Below, in pieces: positions 35,073 to 45,604 of a DNA stretch of 64,000 nucleotides (positions within the stretch are counted from its first letter, which is position 1; each line of letters opens with the position of its first letter). The position numbers were made by a program, and so were the translations under genes. The notes under the pieces were generated by a model, which was not told the origin of the DNA, searched no databases, and saw only the letters and a list, made by a program, of their open reading frames with translations. Source of the stretch: Shinella sp. H4-D48 (lineage in GTDB: Bacteria; Pseudomonadota; Alphaproteobacteria; Rhizobiales; Rhizobiaceae); NCBI RefSeq assembly GCF_022637395.1, contig NZ_CP093337.1, positions 3,122,501 through 3,186,500 of the forward strand, in the 5' to 3' direction.

Positions 35073-35114
35073 GAACGGAACGTTTCGTTTCCATATAAAC
35101 GAAACGTTCCGTTC
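35073..35114. promoter_or_regulatory. Large perfect palindrome, double TetR operator
   Basis: Two 18-bp arms, GAACGGAACGTTTCGTTT and its exact reverse complement, are separated by CCATAT. Each arm contains a near-palindrome of its own (CGGAACGTTTCG, 10 of 12 matched). This suggests two TetR dimers binding side by side, as in QacR-type systems. It lies 15 bases before the small membrane protein start and 40 bases before the TetR start, covering both promoters. Confidence 0.85.
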
Positions 35115-35129
35115 CATAAAGGTCCTCCC

Positions 35130-35366
35130 ATGTCCGACACATCCGTTCCCCGCAAGCTTTCCAAGTTGCACCTCGCCCTCGCCATGCTGGTGCCCGTCTA
35201 CCCGCTGATCACGACGATCCTTTATATCGTCCTGCCGCTGACCGAGCGCTGGACGATCTGGCAGCGTACGGCTGTCATCGCGCCCGTGATGGTCTTCTCC
35301 ATCGTGTTCGTCGTCTCGCCCTTCGTGCAGAAGCGTTTCTCGAACTTCATTCTAAGGGCGGCATAA
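35130..35366 (+). CDS. Small two-helix membrane protein under TetR control
   Basis: A 78-residue protein with two hydrophobic helices: LALAMLVPVYPLITTILYIVL (about residues 15-35) and IAPVMVFSIVFVVSPFV (about 50-66). The N-terminus (SKLHLA) and the short C-terminus (KRFSNFILRAA) are basic. I do not recognise the family. The only evident TetR target next to the palindrome, it may modify membrane or efflux behaviour under the same inducer. The ribosome site is weak (GGTCCTCCC). A bidirectional terminator follows at once. Confidence 0.75.
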   Translation: MSDTSVPRKLSKLHLALAMLVPVYPLITTILYIVLPLTERWTIWQRTAVIAPVMVFSIVFVVSPFVQKRFSNFILRAA

Positions 35367-35399
35367 AAAAAGCCGAGGCGCGTCGCACCCCGGCTTTTT
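35365..35399. terminator. Bidirectional terminator between the small membrane protein and dnaJ
   Basis: AAAAAGCCG and CGGCTTTTT form a stem with A/T runs on both sides, so it can end transcripts from either direction. It starts within the stop codon of the small gene and lies 20 bases past the dnaJ stop. Confidence 0.85.
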
Positions 35400-35418
35400 G
35401 CTTGTCTTTCAATACGGC

Positions 35419-36552
35419 TCAGCCGTCGAAGAATTCCTTCATCCGGGCGAAGAAACCCGACGATTCCGGATTGTTGTCCTTCGAGGAAATCTCCTCGAAC
35501 TCCTTGAGCAATTCCCGCTGGCGCTTGGTCAGCTTCTGCGGCGTCTCGATCTGGATCTGGATATAGAGATCACCGACCTGCGAGGAACGCAGAACCGGCA
35601 TGCCCTTGCCCTTCAGGCGGAACTGCTTGCCGGCCTGCGTGCCTTCCGGCACCGATACCCGCGACTTCGTGCCGTCGAGCGTCGCGACATCGAAGGTGCC
35701 GCCAAGCGCTGCCGTCGTCATGGAGATCGGCACGGCGCAGTAGAGGTCAGCACCGTCACGCTGGAAGAACTCGTGCGGCCTCACCGACAGGAAGATGTAG
35801 AGGTCGCCCGCCGGGCCGCCACGAAGGCCTGCCTCGCCTTCCCCGGCCAGCCGGATGCGCGTGCCGTCCTCGATGCCCGAGGGTATGTTGACCGACAGCG
35901 AGCGCTCTTCAGTGACGCGGCCGTTGCCGTGGCACTTCGTGCAGGGATCGCTGATCGTCTGGCCGCGACCATGACAGGTCGGGCAGGTGCGCTCGACGGA
36001 GAAGAAGCCCTGTGCGGCGCGCACGCGACCCGATCCCTGGCAGGTCGCGCAGGTCTTGGGGCTGGTGCCCGGCTTGGCGCCAGAGCCGGAACAGACATCG
36101 CAGGTGATCGACGTCGGTACGCGGATCTGTGCGGTCTTGCCCGCGTAGGCCTCTTCCAGCGAGATTTCCATGTTGTAGCGCAGGTCGCCGCCGCGTTCGC
36201 GCCCGCCTGAGGAGCGACGCTGGCGACCGCCGCCCATCATCTCGCCGAAGATGTCTTCGAAGATGTCGGAGAAGCCGCCGCCCTGGAAACCGCCGCCGCC
36301 GAAGCCGCCACCGCCCATGCCGCCCTGCTCGAAGGCGGCGTGGCCGTATCGGTCATAGGCCGCGCGCTTCTGCGGGTCCTTGAGCGTCTCATAGGCCTCG
36401 TTGACGTCCTTGAACTTCTGTTCGGCTGAAGCATCGCCGGGATTCTTGTCCGGGTGAAACTTCATCGCCATCTTGCGGAAGGCGCTTTTCAGCTCCTTCT
36501 CGTCGGCGGTCTTGGAGACACCCAGCGTCTCGTAAAAATCAGCTTTTGCCAT
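35419..36552 (-). CDS. dnaJ: Chaperone protein DnaJ
   Basis: A 377-residue class A Hsp40 that delivers clients to DnaK and stimulates its ATPase. The J domain (residues 1-70) contains the HPD triad in [11 protein letters not shown] Gly/Phe-rich linker follows (about 75-110). The zinc domain has four CxxCxGxG repeats ([32 protein letters not shown]). The two C-terminal beta domains follow. It is downstream of dnaK on the same strand with 241 bases between them that hold two hairpin elements. Confidence 0.96.
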   Translation of the reverse strand: MAKADFYETLGVSKTADEKELKSAFRKMAMKFHPDKNPGDASAEQKFKDVNEAYETLKDPQKRAAYDRYGHAAFEQGGMGGGGFGGGGFQGGGFSDIFEDIFGEMMGGGRQRRSSGGRERGGDLRYNMEISLEEAYAGKTAQIRVPTSITCDVCSGSGAKPGTSPKTCATCQGSGRVRAAQGFFSVERTCPTCHGRGQTISDPCTKCHGNGRVTEERSLSVNIPSGIEDGTRIRLAGEGEAGLRGGPAGDLYIFLSVRPHEFFQRDGADLYCAVPISMTTAALGGTFDVATLDGTKSRVSVPEGTQAGKQFRLKGKGMPVLRSSQVGDLYIQIQIETPQKLTKRQRELLKEFEEISSKDNNPESSGFFARMKEFFDG

Positions 36553-36645
36553 TCGGGTTCACGTCCGTTTCGTGGGAACGGTCTTCTTGTTATGGACCTG
36601 GAAGCTTGCCTTAGCCTGCGCGAGCGAAAAACGCGCATGCAAAAA

Positions 36646-36738
36646 GGCGGAAGCCGGCGAAGGGAAGGCCATGACATCGTCGCCGCGAAAAACGGGAGTA
36701 ATCATGGTGCCTTGTTTCCCTTCGCGCTGACTTCCGCC
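36646..36738. repeat. Imperfect long inverted repeat in the dnaK-dnaJ gap
   Basis: The left arm at 36646-36666 and the right arm at 36716-36738 match as reverse complements over about 21 bases, sharing CGAAGGGAA and GGCGGAAG blocks, with a 49-base centre. On the dnaK strand the second arm is followed by TTTTT. It may be a second terminator or attenuator, or a copy of a dispersed palindromic element. No other copy is seen in this window. Confidence 0.5.
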
Positions 36739-36757
36739 TTCCTGCTATCCAATTGCA

Positions 36758-36780
36758 CCGGCCGCGTAAAACGCGGCCGG
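36758..36780. terminator. Strong GC hairpin after dnaK
   Basis: A perfect 10-bp stem (CCGGCCGCGT / ACGCGGCCGG) with a three-base loop starts 14 bases past the dnaK stop. No T-run follows on the dnaK strand, so it may stabilise the dnaK message 3' end or attenuate rather than fully terminate. Confidence 0.55.
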
Positions 36781-36793
36781 CATCTCTGGAGGC

Positions 36794-38695
<1,902 letters not shown>

Positions 38696-38805
38696 GTCAT
38701 TCTCTCCTTCAAGCGAACTGCCGGAACCCATTCAGGCATTCTTTTGGCAGCCCCTAATGGTATGGTCTTAGCGAAAGCCCCGGACTTATCCGTAGCCTTG
38801 CGGGG

Positions 38806-38835
38806 TATATAAGGACCCCTCCAGACGACTGCAAG
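38806..38835 (-). promoter_or_regulatory. Heat-shock (RpoH)-type promoter candidate of dnaK
   Basis: On the reverse strand CTTGCA is followed after about 15 bases by CCTTATATA. This fits the alphaproteobacterial RpoH pattern (CTTG.. and a C-rich start to the -10) better than the housekeeping one. It leaves a leader of about 105 bases before dnaK. Confidence 0.5.
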
Positions 38836-38883
38836 ACATCGCGACGCCGCAAAGCTCGCAAAATCAGCACATCCGGCGCAGGA

Positions 38884-39480
38884 TTGCCGGCCCGTGCGCG
38901 CACGCTGCAATCAAGCGCAATCGCGGGCGCGATTCAAGCCATTGCGCGTAAACCTGATCCCGACGACTCCGATCTTTTACAATCACGCTACCAGTACGCA
39001 GCGCTCCATGTCGAAATGCGCGCGCTCACCTTGTCCCTCCATCTGAAGGCGGGCTTCCGCGTCGACCAGCCGCGCATCCCGGCGGGAAATCCCGATGGAG
39101 GACAATGGACAGCTGAAAGCGATGGAGACCGCCCCATCCTCGTCAATCCCCGCGGTCCGCGCGGCAGCGGCAAGGTGCGCATTCTCGGCAGATGGCAACC
39201 CATCACGCCCGCGCAAGAGGCGCGACTGGCCGTCAGCACGAGCCGAATGCAGGAGGCGCTGCGGGCAGTTCACAGGCGCGAACCGAACTGGAAACCAACG
39301 CCGCAAGCTTACGAGACGATCGAGGGGCTGATACCCGCCAATGAGATAATAGCAAGGGAGGCGACGCTTCGCGCGCTCCAAATCAGGTTGCCGCGGACCG
39401 GGGTCGGACCTTATGCAGAGGAATGGATTCCCGCACCAGCCACCAATAGAAAAACAAATGTCACTATAGCTTACGGATAG
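38884..39480 (+). CDS. Orphan protein with the PAGNPDGGQWT motif
   Basis: I do not recognise this protein as a whole. It carries FRVDQPRIPAGNPDGGQWT near residues 57-76. This motif recurs, as I recall, in alphaproteobacterial proteins whose C-termini vary, some with toxin or nuclease domains and some phage-related. The C-terminal half is basic and helical, with no catalytic motif I can name. There is no signal peptide. TTG 38884 gives 198 residues; ATG 39016 would give 154 but still keeps the motif. It is divergent from dnaK and faces the penicillin-binding protein gene. Confidence 0.6.
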   Translation: MPARARTLQSSAIAGAIQAIARKPDPDDSDLLQSRYQYAALHVEMRALTLSLHLKAGFRVDQPRIPAGNPDGGQWTAESDGDRPILVNPRGPRGSGKVRILGRWQPITPAQEARLAVSTSRMQEALRAVHRREPNWKPTPQAYETIEGLIPANEIIAREATLRALQIRLPRTGVGPYAEEWIPAPATNRKTNVTIAYG

Positions 39481-39495
39481 AGTAGGCGGCGGCCG

Positions 39496-41721
39496 TTAGC
39501 CCCCCAGAAGCACATCCAGCAGCGTCGTGCGCCGCGTGGCCGGCTGGCGCTGTTCGCCCACATCGGCAGGCGGCGTCATGCCATCGTCGAAAGGTACCGC
39601 GCCCGTCTGTTCGCTCGCGACAGCCGCGCCACCTTCTGCCGGGCGCTCGTCGACGCCCAGCGTGCGGGAGATGACGTCGAACAGTTCGTCGCCGCCTTCC
39701 TGCGGCACCGGCTGGGTGCCTTCCTGCAAGGGATCGCCGCCCGCGGTTCCGAAGAGCGGCGAGGGTGTGAGCCCGGCATGGGCAGCGGTCATGAACTGGC
39801 TCCAGGCCTGCGCAGGAAGCCCGCCGCCGGTGACCTTTTTCATCGAATCGCCGTTGTCGTTGCCGAACCAGACGCCCGTCGTCAGGTTGCTGGTATAACC
39901 GACGAAGAGCGCATCGCGGAAGGATTGCGTCGTGCCCGATTTGCCCGCCGCCTGCCAGCCGGGAATGCGCGCGGCCTTGCCCGTGCCCTCGGTTATGACC
40001 CGCATCATCATGCCGTTCATCATCGAGACGATGTTGGGTTCGAGAACGCGGGGCGGATTGTCGTAGGTGTTCTCGTAGAGCACCTTGCCTTCGGCGGTCG
40101 AGATGCGGCGGATGATGTGCGGCGTCGCCTTGTAACCACCGTTCATGAAGGGGGCATAGGCGGAGGTCAGCTCGACCAGGGTGACTTCGGACGTGCCGAG
40201 CGCAATCGAGGCATTGGCCTGCAACTCCGATTCGATACCGAGCCGGCGCGCAAGCTTGACGACATCGTTCGGGCCGACCTCCATGACGAGCTGGGCCGCA
40301 ATCGTGTTCAGAGAATGGGCAAGCGCGGAGGTGAGCGTTACCTCGCCGCGGTATTTCTGATCATAGTTCTCGGGCGTCCAGTTGCCGATACGGACAGGCG
40401 CGTCGTTGCGCACCGACAGCGGCGAACGCCCCGCTTCAAGCGCTGCGGCATAGACGAAGGGCTTGAAGGCGGAGCCGGGCTGGCGTTTGGCCTTGGACGC
40501 GCGGTCGAACTGGCTCGTGGCATAATCCCGCCCGCCGACCAGCGCGCGAATGGCGCCCGTGCCGTCGATGGAAACGAGGGCGGCCTGAGAGGCGTTGGAT
40601 TTCGCGCGGTTCTTGTCGAGCAGGGCGGTGAGCGTCTCCTCGGCCTTCTTTTCCAGATCAAGGTCGATGGTCGTATCGATGACCAGGTCTTCCTTGATGT
40701 CGCCGATCATGCCCGGCAGCTGCGCCATCACCATGTCGGCGGCATAGTACTGGGCGCCCGACCAATAGCTCTTCGCCCGCGCAGGCGTCTGCGACATGGC
40801 GGTCTTGATCTCGTTGTCGGTAACGAAACCTTCCTCGCGCATCGCGCCGAGCACCACCTGCGCGCGGGCTTCGGCGGCTTCCGGGTCGCGGGCGGGCGAC
40901 AGGCGCGACGGCGCCTTGAGCAGACCGGCGAGAAGCGCCGCCTCGCCGAGGTTCACGTCGCGCGCCGACTTGTTGAAGTAGCGCCGCGAGGCGGCCTCGA
41001 CGCCATAGGAATTCGAGCCGAAGAAGACGCGGTTGAGATACATCGCAAGGATCTGGTCCTTGCTGTATTTGTGCTCGAGCCAAATGGCGAGCAGCACTTC
41101 CTGCACCTTGCGCTCCAGCGTGCGGTCGGGCGAGAGGAACATGTTCTTTGCGAGCTGCTGCGTGAGCGTCGAGCCGCCCTGCACCATGCGGCCGGACGTG
41201 ACGTTCGTCAGCATAGCGCGGGCAAGCCCCAGCGGATCGATGCCGAAATGCGAATAGAAGCGCCGGTCCTCGATGGCGATCACCGCCTGAGGAATGTAGG
41301 GCGACATGTTTTCCAGCGACAGCGCCTCGCCGCCGGTCATTCCGCGGTTTGCGATGGCGTCACCGTTGACGGCCAGGATCTTGATGTTCGGTGGCCGGTC
41401 GGGAATGGCCCAGCTCGTGGCACTCGGCATGCGCGCGCCGTAATAGAGCACGAGGCCGCCGACGCCGATCGCGCCCCAGATACCCAGTACGATGCACCAG
41501 TAGAACAGGCGACGGATAAGACCAAAAAAGCCGCCCGACGTGTCGCGCCGGCGCGACGAGGCGCGCTTTTCACGCGACGTCTTCTGGGCTTTACCGCGGG
41601 CCTTGCGGCCCCCATCGACAACACGATCCTCGGCGCCGACGTGGAAGTCATCGTCGTCGTCTCGTCGTCCGGAACCCCGAAAAGACGGTTCGATGCGCTG
41701 GGATTTTCGGTTGGATGCCAT
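39496..41721 (-). CDS. Class A penicillin-binding protein (PBP1A family)
   Basis: A 741-residue bifunctional peptidoglycan synthase. A basic cytoplasmic tail is followed by one helix (about residues 68-92). The GT51 transglycosylase domain has its catalytic Glu in AIEDRRFYSHFGID and the motif GGSTLTQQLAKN. The transpeptidase domain has the active-site serine in PGSAFKPF, an SxN motif (SLN) and KSGTT. The C-terminus is a disordered Pro/Gly/Glu-rich tail. It makes and crosslinks glycan strands at the inner-membrane outer face. The ribosome site is weak. Confidence 0.93.
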   Translation of the reverse strand: MASNRKSQRIEPSFRGSGRRDDDDDFHVGAEDRVVDGGRKARGKAQKTSREKRASSRRRDTSGGFFGLIRRLFYWCIVLGIWGAIGVGGLVLYYGARMPSATSWAIPDRPPNIKILAVNGDAIANRGMTGGEALSLENMSPYIPQAVIAIEDRRFYSHFGIDPLGLARAMLTNVTSGRMVQGGSTLTQQLAKNMFLSPDRTLERKVQEVLLAIWLEHKYSKDQILAMYLNRVFFGSNSYGVEAASRRYFNKSARDVNLGEAALLAGLLKAPSRLSPARDPEAAEARAQVVLGAMREEGFVTDNEIKTAMSQTPARAKSYWSGAQYYAADMVMAQLPGMIGDIKEDLVIDTTIDLDLEKKAEETLTALLDKNRAKSNASQAALVSIDGTGAIRALVGGRDYATSQFDRASKAKRQPGSAFKPFVYAAALEAGRSPLSVRNDAPVRIGNWTPENYDQKYRGEVTLTSALAHSLNTIAAQLVMEVGPNDVVKLARRLGIESELQANASIALGTSEVTLVELTSAYAPFMNGGYKATPHIIRRISTAEGKVLYENTYDNPPRVLEPNIVSMMNGMMMRVITEGTGKAARIPGWQAAGKSGTTQSFRDALFVGYTSNLTTGVWFGNDNGDSMKKVTGGGLPAQAWSQFMTAAHAGLTPSPLFGTAGGDPLQEGTQPVPQEGGDELFDVISRTLGVDERPAEGGAAVASEQTGAVPFDDGMTPPADVGEQRQPATRRTTLLDVLLGG

Positions 41722-41845
41722 AAGCGGTCGGAGATGCCCTCGGAAACGTTGTCGTCCGATGAACTTTAAATGCGGCGATTTAAGGGGTCGTTAAGAAGCG
41801 GTGAACACGTCACCGTGACTTTGAGCCAAATCGGCGTGAAGAGAT

Positions 41846-41867
41846 CGGGCGGCCCGAAGGCCGCCCG
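41846..41867 (-). terminator. UUCG-type hairpin after the BA14K gene
   Basis: GGGCGGCC and GGCCGCCC form an 8-bp stem around CGAA (TTCG on the reverse strand, a stable tetraloop), 12 bases past the BA14K stop. No strong T-run follows. Confidence 0.6.
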
Positions 41868-41878
41868 GAGAAACTGCC

Positions 41879-42346
41879 TCAATAGTAAGGCGAAAGGCAC
41901 TCGCGGCGCGGGCCATAGTTGGGCTGGAACGTGTTGTCGTAAGCCCGGTAGGAGCGGTACTGTGCGAAGCACCAGTCGGTGTGGCGCGGGTTGATACCCG
42001 CTTCGCGCGGACGCGAGTAACCGTCATTGGCGATTGCACCACCGATGATGGCGCCGGCACCGAACGCAGCCAGCGGATACCACCAGCCATCGGAATGACG
42101 GCGATAGCCACGACGATGTTCACGATAACCGCGGTGGCCATTGTGCCAGCCACGACGATCCTCGCGCCATGCACGGCGGTCACGATAATGACGCTCGCGA
42201 TAGTACTGCACCTGCTCGACGTCCGTGGATTGCGAAACGCCGGCCTTGGGCAGCGGCATGGCGACGGCCGGCGCGGCCACAAAGGACGTTGCAAACATGG
42301 CTGCTGCCATGACTGCGGACAGGCCGGTCTTGATCGATGTCTTCAT
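41879..42346 (-). CDS. BA14K-family exported protein
   Basis: A 155-residue protein with a signal peptide ([21 protein letters not shown]). It has a Tyr/Arg/His-rich middle ([17 protein letters not shown]..) and a glycine-rich hydrophobic segment ([14 protein letters not shown]). The C-terminal BA14K signature [20 protein letters not shown] and CLSPYY carries two cysteines, probably bridged. Described first as a Brucella immunoreactive, lectin-like 14-kDa protein, the family is specific to Hyphomicrobiales. AGGGAG lies eight bases before the ATG. Confidence 0.9.
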   Translation of the reverse strand: MKTSIKTGLSAVMAAAMFATSFVAAPAVAMPLPKAGVSQSTDVEQVQYYRERHYRDRRAWREDRRGWHNGHRGYREHRRGYRRHSDGWWYPLAAFGAGAIIGGAIANDGYSRPREAGINPRHTDWCFAQYRSYRAYDNTFQPNYGPRRECLSPYY

Positions 42347-42444
42347 GGCGGTCTCCCTACTGTTCGTAGTTCTTCATGTTGTTCTAGACGTTTCATATAA
42401 TGAAATAATTCGAATGAACGCAGTATGAACCGGAAAGATCCTGC

Positions 42445-43449
42445 CTAGTCTTCGCCCTCCCGCACGCGCGCAAGATAACGGGACCGCTCATAGATCAGGA
42501 TCACGACCAGCGCCATGATGAACGGGATGATCAGGTAGAACAGCCTGAAGACGGCGAGTGCGGCGAGCACAGAAGCCGGATCCATATCCGGCAGGCCGGC
42601 AATGAAGACCAGTTCGAGCACGCCAATGCCACCGGGGGCATGCGACAGGAGCGCCACCGAAAAGGACGCCAGGAAGATGCCGAGAATCACGAAGAAGCCT
42701 GGATTGCCTTCCGTCGGCAGCACGAAATAGATGATCGCAGCCGCACCGATCAACTCGATGGGCGCGATGAAGAGCTGGCGGAAGACCAGCGAGGGCTTGG
42801 GATATTCAAGCTTCAGCCACCGGGTGTTGATCGGTCGGAAACCCACAAGACTGCCCACCACATAGAGGGCTACCAGCGCCAGGATCACGAAGCCCGTCGA
42901 ATAGGCTGCCTCCAGCGGAAGAAAATCGGCGAAGCGCTCGATGATCTCGGGTTCAAGCACCAGGACGAGGCCGAAGAGCATCACCGTGCCAAGCGCAAAG
43001 GTGAAGGAGCAGAAGGCGACGAGGACGCCGACCTCCGATCCCGTCAGCCCCTTCGACGTATAGGCGCGGTAGCGCACCAGCGCGCCCGAGAACACCGAAG
43101 CGCCGATATTGTGTGACAACGCGTAGGTCGTGAAGGAGGTGACCGTGATGTACCACAGCGATATGCGGTGGCCGAGATGCTCCAGCGCGAGATGGTCGTA
43201 GGCCGCAAGCGCCGCATAGGCCACAAGCGTTGCGACACAGGCGAGAAGCCAGCCGGATGTGGGGATGGCGTGGATGCTGGCGATGAATTCCTCAAGGGAA
43301 AGACCGCGCAGGTCCTTGTAGAGAATGTAGATGGACAGAGCGATGGCGAGCGTGCTGACGAGCGGCCAGAAGAACTTCTTCAAACGCTTCATCCTGCCTC
43401 GCCTCCTGCCGGCATCATCCTGTTGCGGCAAGGGTTTTTCGCGATCCAT
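42445..43449 (-). CDS. Flippase-like membrane protein (lysylphosphatidylglycerol synthase TM family)
   Basis: A 334-residue polytopic inner-membrane protein with about eight helices, related to the membrane half of MprF (UPF0104). The conserved SHNIGASVFSGALVRYRAY segment near residue 110 and the SHAPGGIGVLELVF segment near residue 270 are typical of this family. There is no cytoplasmic aminoacyl-transferase domain, so it can flip or transport a lipid but not modify it. ATG 43449 has GAGGATG upstream; ATG 43392 (MKRLKKFF), also with a purine-rich site, is an alternative. Confidence 0.85.
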   Translation of the reverse strand: MDREKPLPQQDDAGRRRGRMKRLKKFFWPLVSTLAIALSIYILYKDLRGLSLEEFIASIHAIPTSGWLLACVATLVAYAALAAYDHLALEHLGHRISLWYITVTSFTTYALSHNIGASVFSGALVRYRAYTSKGLTGSEVGVLVAFCSFTFALGTVMLFGLVLVLEPEIIERFADFLPLEAAYSTGFVILALVALYVVGSLVGFRPINTRWLKLEYPKPSLVFRQLFIAPIELIGAAAIIYFVLPTEGNPGFFVILGIFLASFSVALLSHAPGGIGVLELVFIAGLPDMDPASVLAALAVFRLFYLIIPFIMALVVILIYERSRYLARVREGED

Positions 43450-43583
43450 CGTGACGCCATCCTCATCCTTTCCCCATTTTCCGGGCCTGTCATCGCACGC
43501 GGCGATGCAGGCTTTCTCTTGTCCGTAGGCCAGTCTTTACCCGTGTGCGATTAAAGCCGGTCCTTTTCGTGATCACATCTGCG

Positions 43584-44975
43584 TCAACGTGCGGCGAGCG
43601 CTGCGAGAATCCGCACCCAGGAGCGGATACCCTTTTCGAAGGAGCGCAGCTCGTATTTCTCGTTCGGCGAATGGATGCGGTCATCCGCCAGGCCGAAGCC
43701 GACGAGAAGCGAATCCATGTCGAGCATCTTCTGGAAATCACCAACGATAGGGATCGATCCGCCCATGCCGATGATGACGGCGGGCTTTGGCCACTCGTCG
43801 GAAAGCGCCGACTTGGCCTTGTTCAGCAGCGTCGAATCGTAGGGCAGCTGGATTGCCGGCGAGCCGCCATGGGCGTGGAACGTGACCGAGCAATCGGCCG
43901 GGATCTTGGCGCGCACATAGGCACGGAAGGCATCGCGCACCTTCGCCGGGTCCTGCTTGCCGACGAGGCGGAAGGACACCTTTGCCGAGGCTTCCGCCGC
44001 GATCACGGTCTTGAACCCCTCGCCCGTATAGCCGCCGGTAATGCCGTTGACTTCGGCCGTCGGACGCGCCCAGGTGAGTTCAAGCACGGAACGGCCCTTT
44101 TCACCCGAGGGAATGGAAAGACCGACCTCGCCGAGGAAGCTTTCAGCAGTCTTGCCGAGCGTCTCCCAGGCAGCCTTAATCTGCGTAGGCGTCTCCTCGA
44201 CACCATCGTAAAAACCATCCAGCGTGACGCGCCCCGTCTCGTCATGCAGGCCGGCGAGGATCTCCGTGAGGATATGGATCGGGTTTGCGGCCGCGCCGCC
44301 GAAATAGCCGGAATGCAGGTCGCGGTCGGCGGCCTTGATGACGATCTCCTCGCCGACCAGGCCGCGCAGCCCGCCCGAGATGGCCGGCGTATCGCCGTCC
44401 CACATATTGGTATCGCAGACGAGCGCGAAGTCGGCCTTGAGCTCGGCGGCATTCGCCTCGAGGAACGGCTTCAGCGACGGAGAGCCGGATTCCTCCTCGC
44501 CTTCGAAGAGGATGGAAACGCGGCAGGGCAATGCGCCCACCGTTTCCTTATAGGCGCGGCAGGCCTCGACAAAGGTCATAAGCTGACCCTTGTCGTCGGA
44601 CGTACCCCGGCCGGTGATGACGCGGCGGCCGCCGGCGGACTCACGCACCGCCGGCTCGAAGGGATCGTGATCCCAAAGGTTCAGCGGATCGACCGGCTGC
44701 ACATCGTAGTGGCCGTAGAACAGAACATGCGGCGCATCGGGTTTGGCACCTTCGTGATGGGCGACGACCATGGGGTGGCCGGGGGTGTCGCGCACCGTCG
44801 CGTCGAAGCCGAGCGAGCGCAGTTCCGCCACCAGCCATTCGGCCGCCCTGCGGCACTCCGCCTTGAAGGCCGGATCGGTGGAAATGGACTTGATGCGCAC
44901 CAGCTCGAACAGGCGTTCGAGGCTGGCCGGGACACCGGCAATGGCGTGATCGAGGACGGGCAGAATATTGGTCAT
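43584..44975 (-). CDS. M20-family dipeptidase/carboxypeptidase
   Basis: A 463-residue cytoplasmic dizinc peptidase. The metal-binding His and Asp are in LFYGHYDVQPVDP and the bridging Asp in GRGTSDDKGQLM. The catalytic Glu pair is in LFEGEEESGSPS. The dimerisation lid follows (about residues 200-370). It fits the dipeptidase/acyl-amino-acid hydrolase branch with broad specificity. The start at 44975 (MTNILP) gives the usual N-terminus; the frame extends 25 codons upstream. Confidence 0.88.
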   Translation of the reverse strand: MTNILPVLDHAIAGVPASLERLFELVRIKSISTDPAFKAECRRAAEWLVAELRSLGFDATVRDTPGHPMVVAHHEGAKPDAPHVLFYGHYDVQPVDPLNLWDHDPFEPAVRESAGGRRVITGRGTSDDKGQLMTFVEACRAYKETVGALPCRVSILFEGEEESGSPSLKPFLEANAAELKADFALVCDTNMWDGDTPAISGGLRGLVGEEIVIKAADRDLHSGYFGGAAANPIHILTEILAGLHDETGRVTLDGFYDGVEETPTQIKAAWETLGKTAESFLGEVGLSIPSGEKGRSVLELTWARPTAEVNGITGGYTGEGFKTVIAAEASAKVSFRLVGKQDPAKVRDAFRAYVRAKIPADCSVTFHAHGGSPAIQLPYDSTLLNKAKSALSDEWPKPAVIIGMGGSIPIVGDFQKMLDMDSLLVGFGLADDRIHSPNEKYELRSFEKGIRSWVRILAALAAR

Positions 44976-45107
44976 GGTAGAATCCCCGGAGAATACCGCG
45001 CCGCAAGCGGAGACGCCCGGGCCTTCATGCGGCAAATCAGATGTGTTCATGCCGACATTAGACCGATCGCGTCGGAGAGGGCAAATCGTATGACGTTTCC
45101 GCGACGC

Positions 45108-45548
45108 TCACACGCGCGGATCGCGGCCGAGATTGGCAAGCAGCATGCGCATGTACTCTAGCAGAAGCTCGCGCTCGAAACGACGGAATCCCTGGAAGAG
45201 AGCGTCCTCGGTCTGGCTGGCCGCCGTCATGGCCGTATCGCGCAGGGCCTTGCCGCGCTGCGTGAGGAAAACGAGTTGCGCGCGCCGGTCGCTGGGATGG
45301 CGCCGGCGCGAGATCAGGCCGTCGCGCTGCATGCGGGCCAGGGTGTTGGCCATCGTCGCCTGCTCGATGTCGAGGCGGTCGAGAAGTTCGCGCTGTGTGA
45401 GACCGTCGCCGTTCCACAATTCGAGCAGGACGGGCAACTGCCCCGGGGCGAAGCCGGCCCCGTCCGCCAGTGCCTGGAGGGCACGGGACGCCGCCTTCGC
45501 CAGGAGATTGGCGAGGTATGCTGCCGACGCCGTCCGGTCAAAGTCCAT
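45108..45548 (-). CDS. MarR-family regulator
   Basis: A 146-residue winged-helix repressor. LTQRELLDRLDIEQATMANTLARMQRDGLISRRRHPSDRR spans the recognition helix and beta wing (about residues 50-90), including the conserved DxRxxxxxLT-like wing end (DRRAQLVFLTQRG). The dimerisation helices are at both ends. Targets are unknown. It lies between the M20 peptidase and the structured sRNA candidate on the same strand, 57 bases downstream of the sRNA end. Confidence 0.87.
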   Translation of the reverse strand: MDFDRTASAAYLANLLAKAASRALQALADGAGFAPGQLPVLLELWNGDGLTQRELLDRLDIEQATMANTLARMQRDGLISRRRHPSDRRAQLVFLTQRGKALRDTAMTAASQTEDALFQGFRRFERELLLEYMRMLLANLGRDPRV

Positions 45549-45604
45549 GCACGAACGCTATGCCGGTTCAGGGCGGAAGACAATGGATAGCCTGCGATCC
45601 ACGA

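Noticed and set aside
34421-35185. Longer TetR protein starting at 35185
   Set aside because: The extra 51 codons would be translated through the 42-bp operator and have no homology-like character; ATG 35032 is the natural start.
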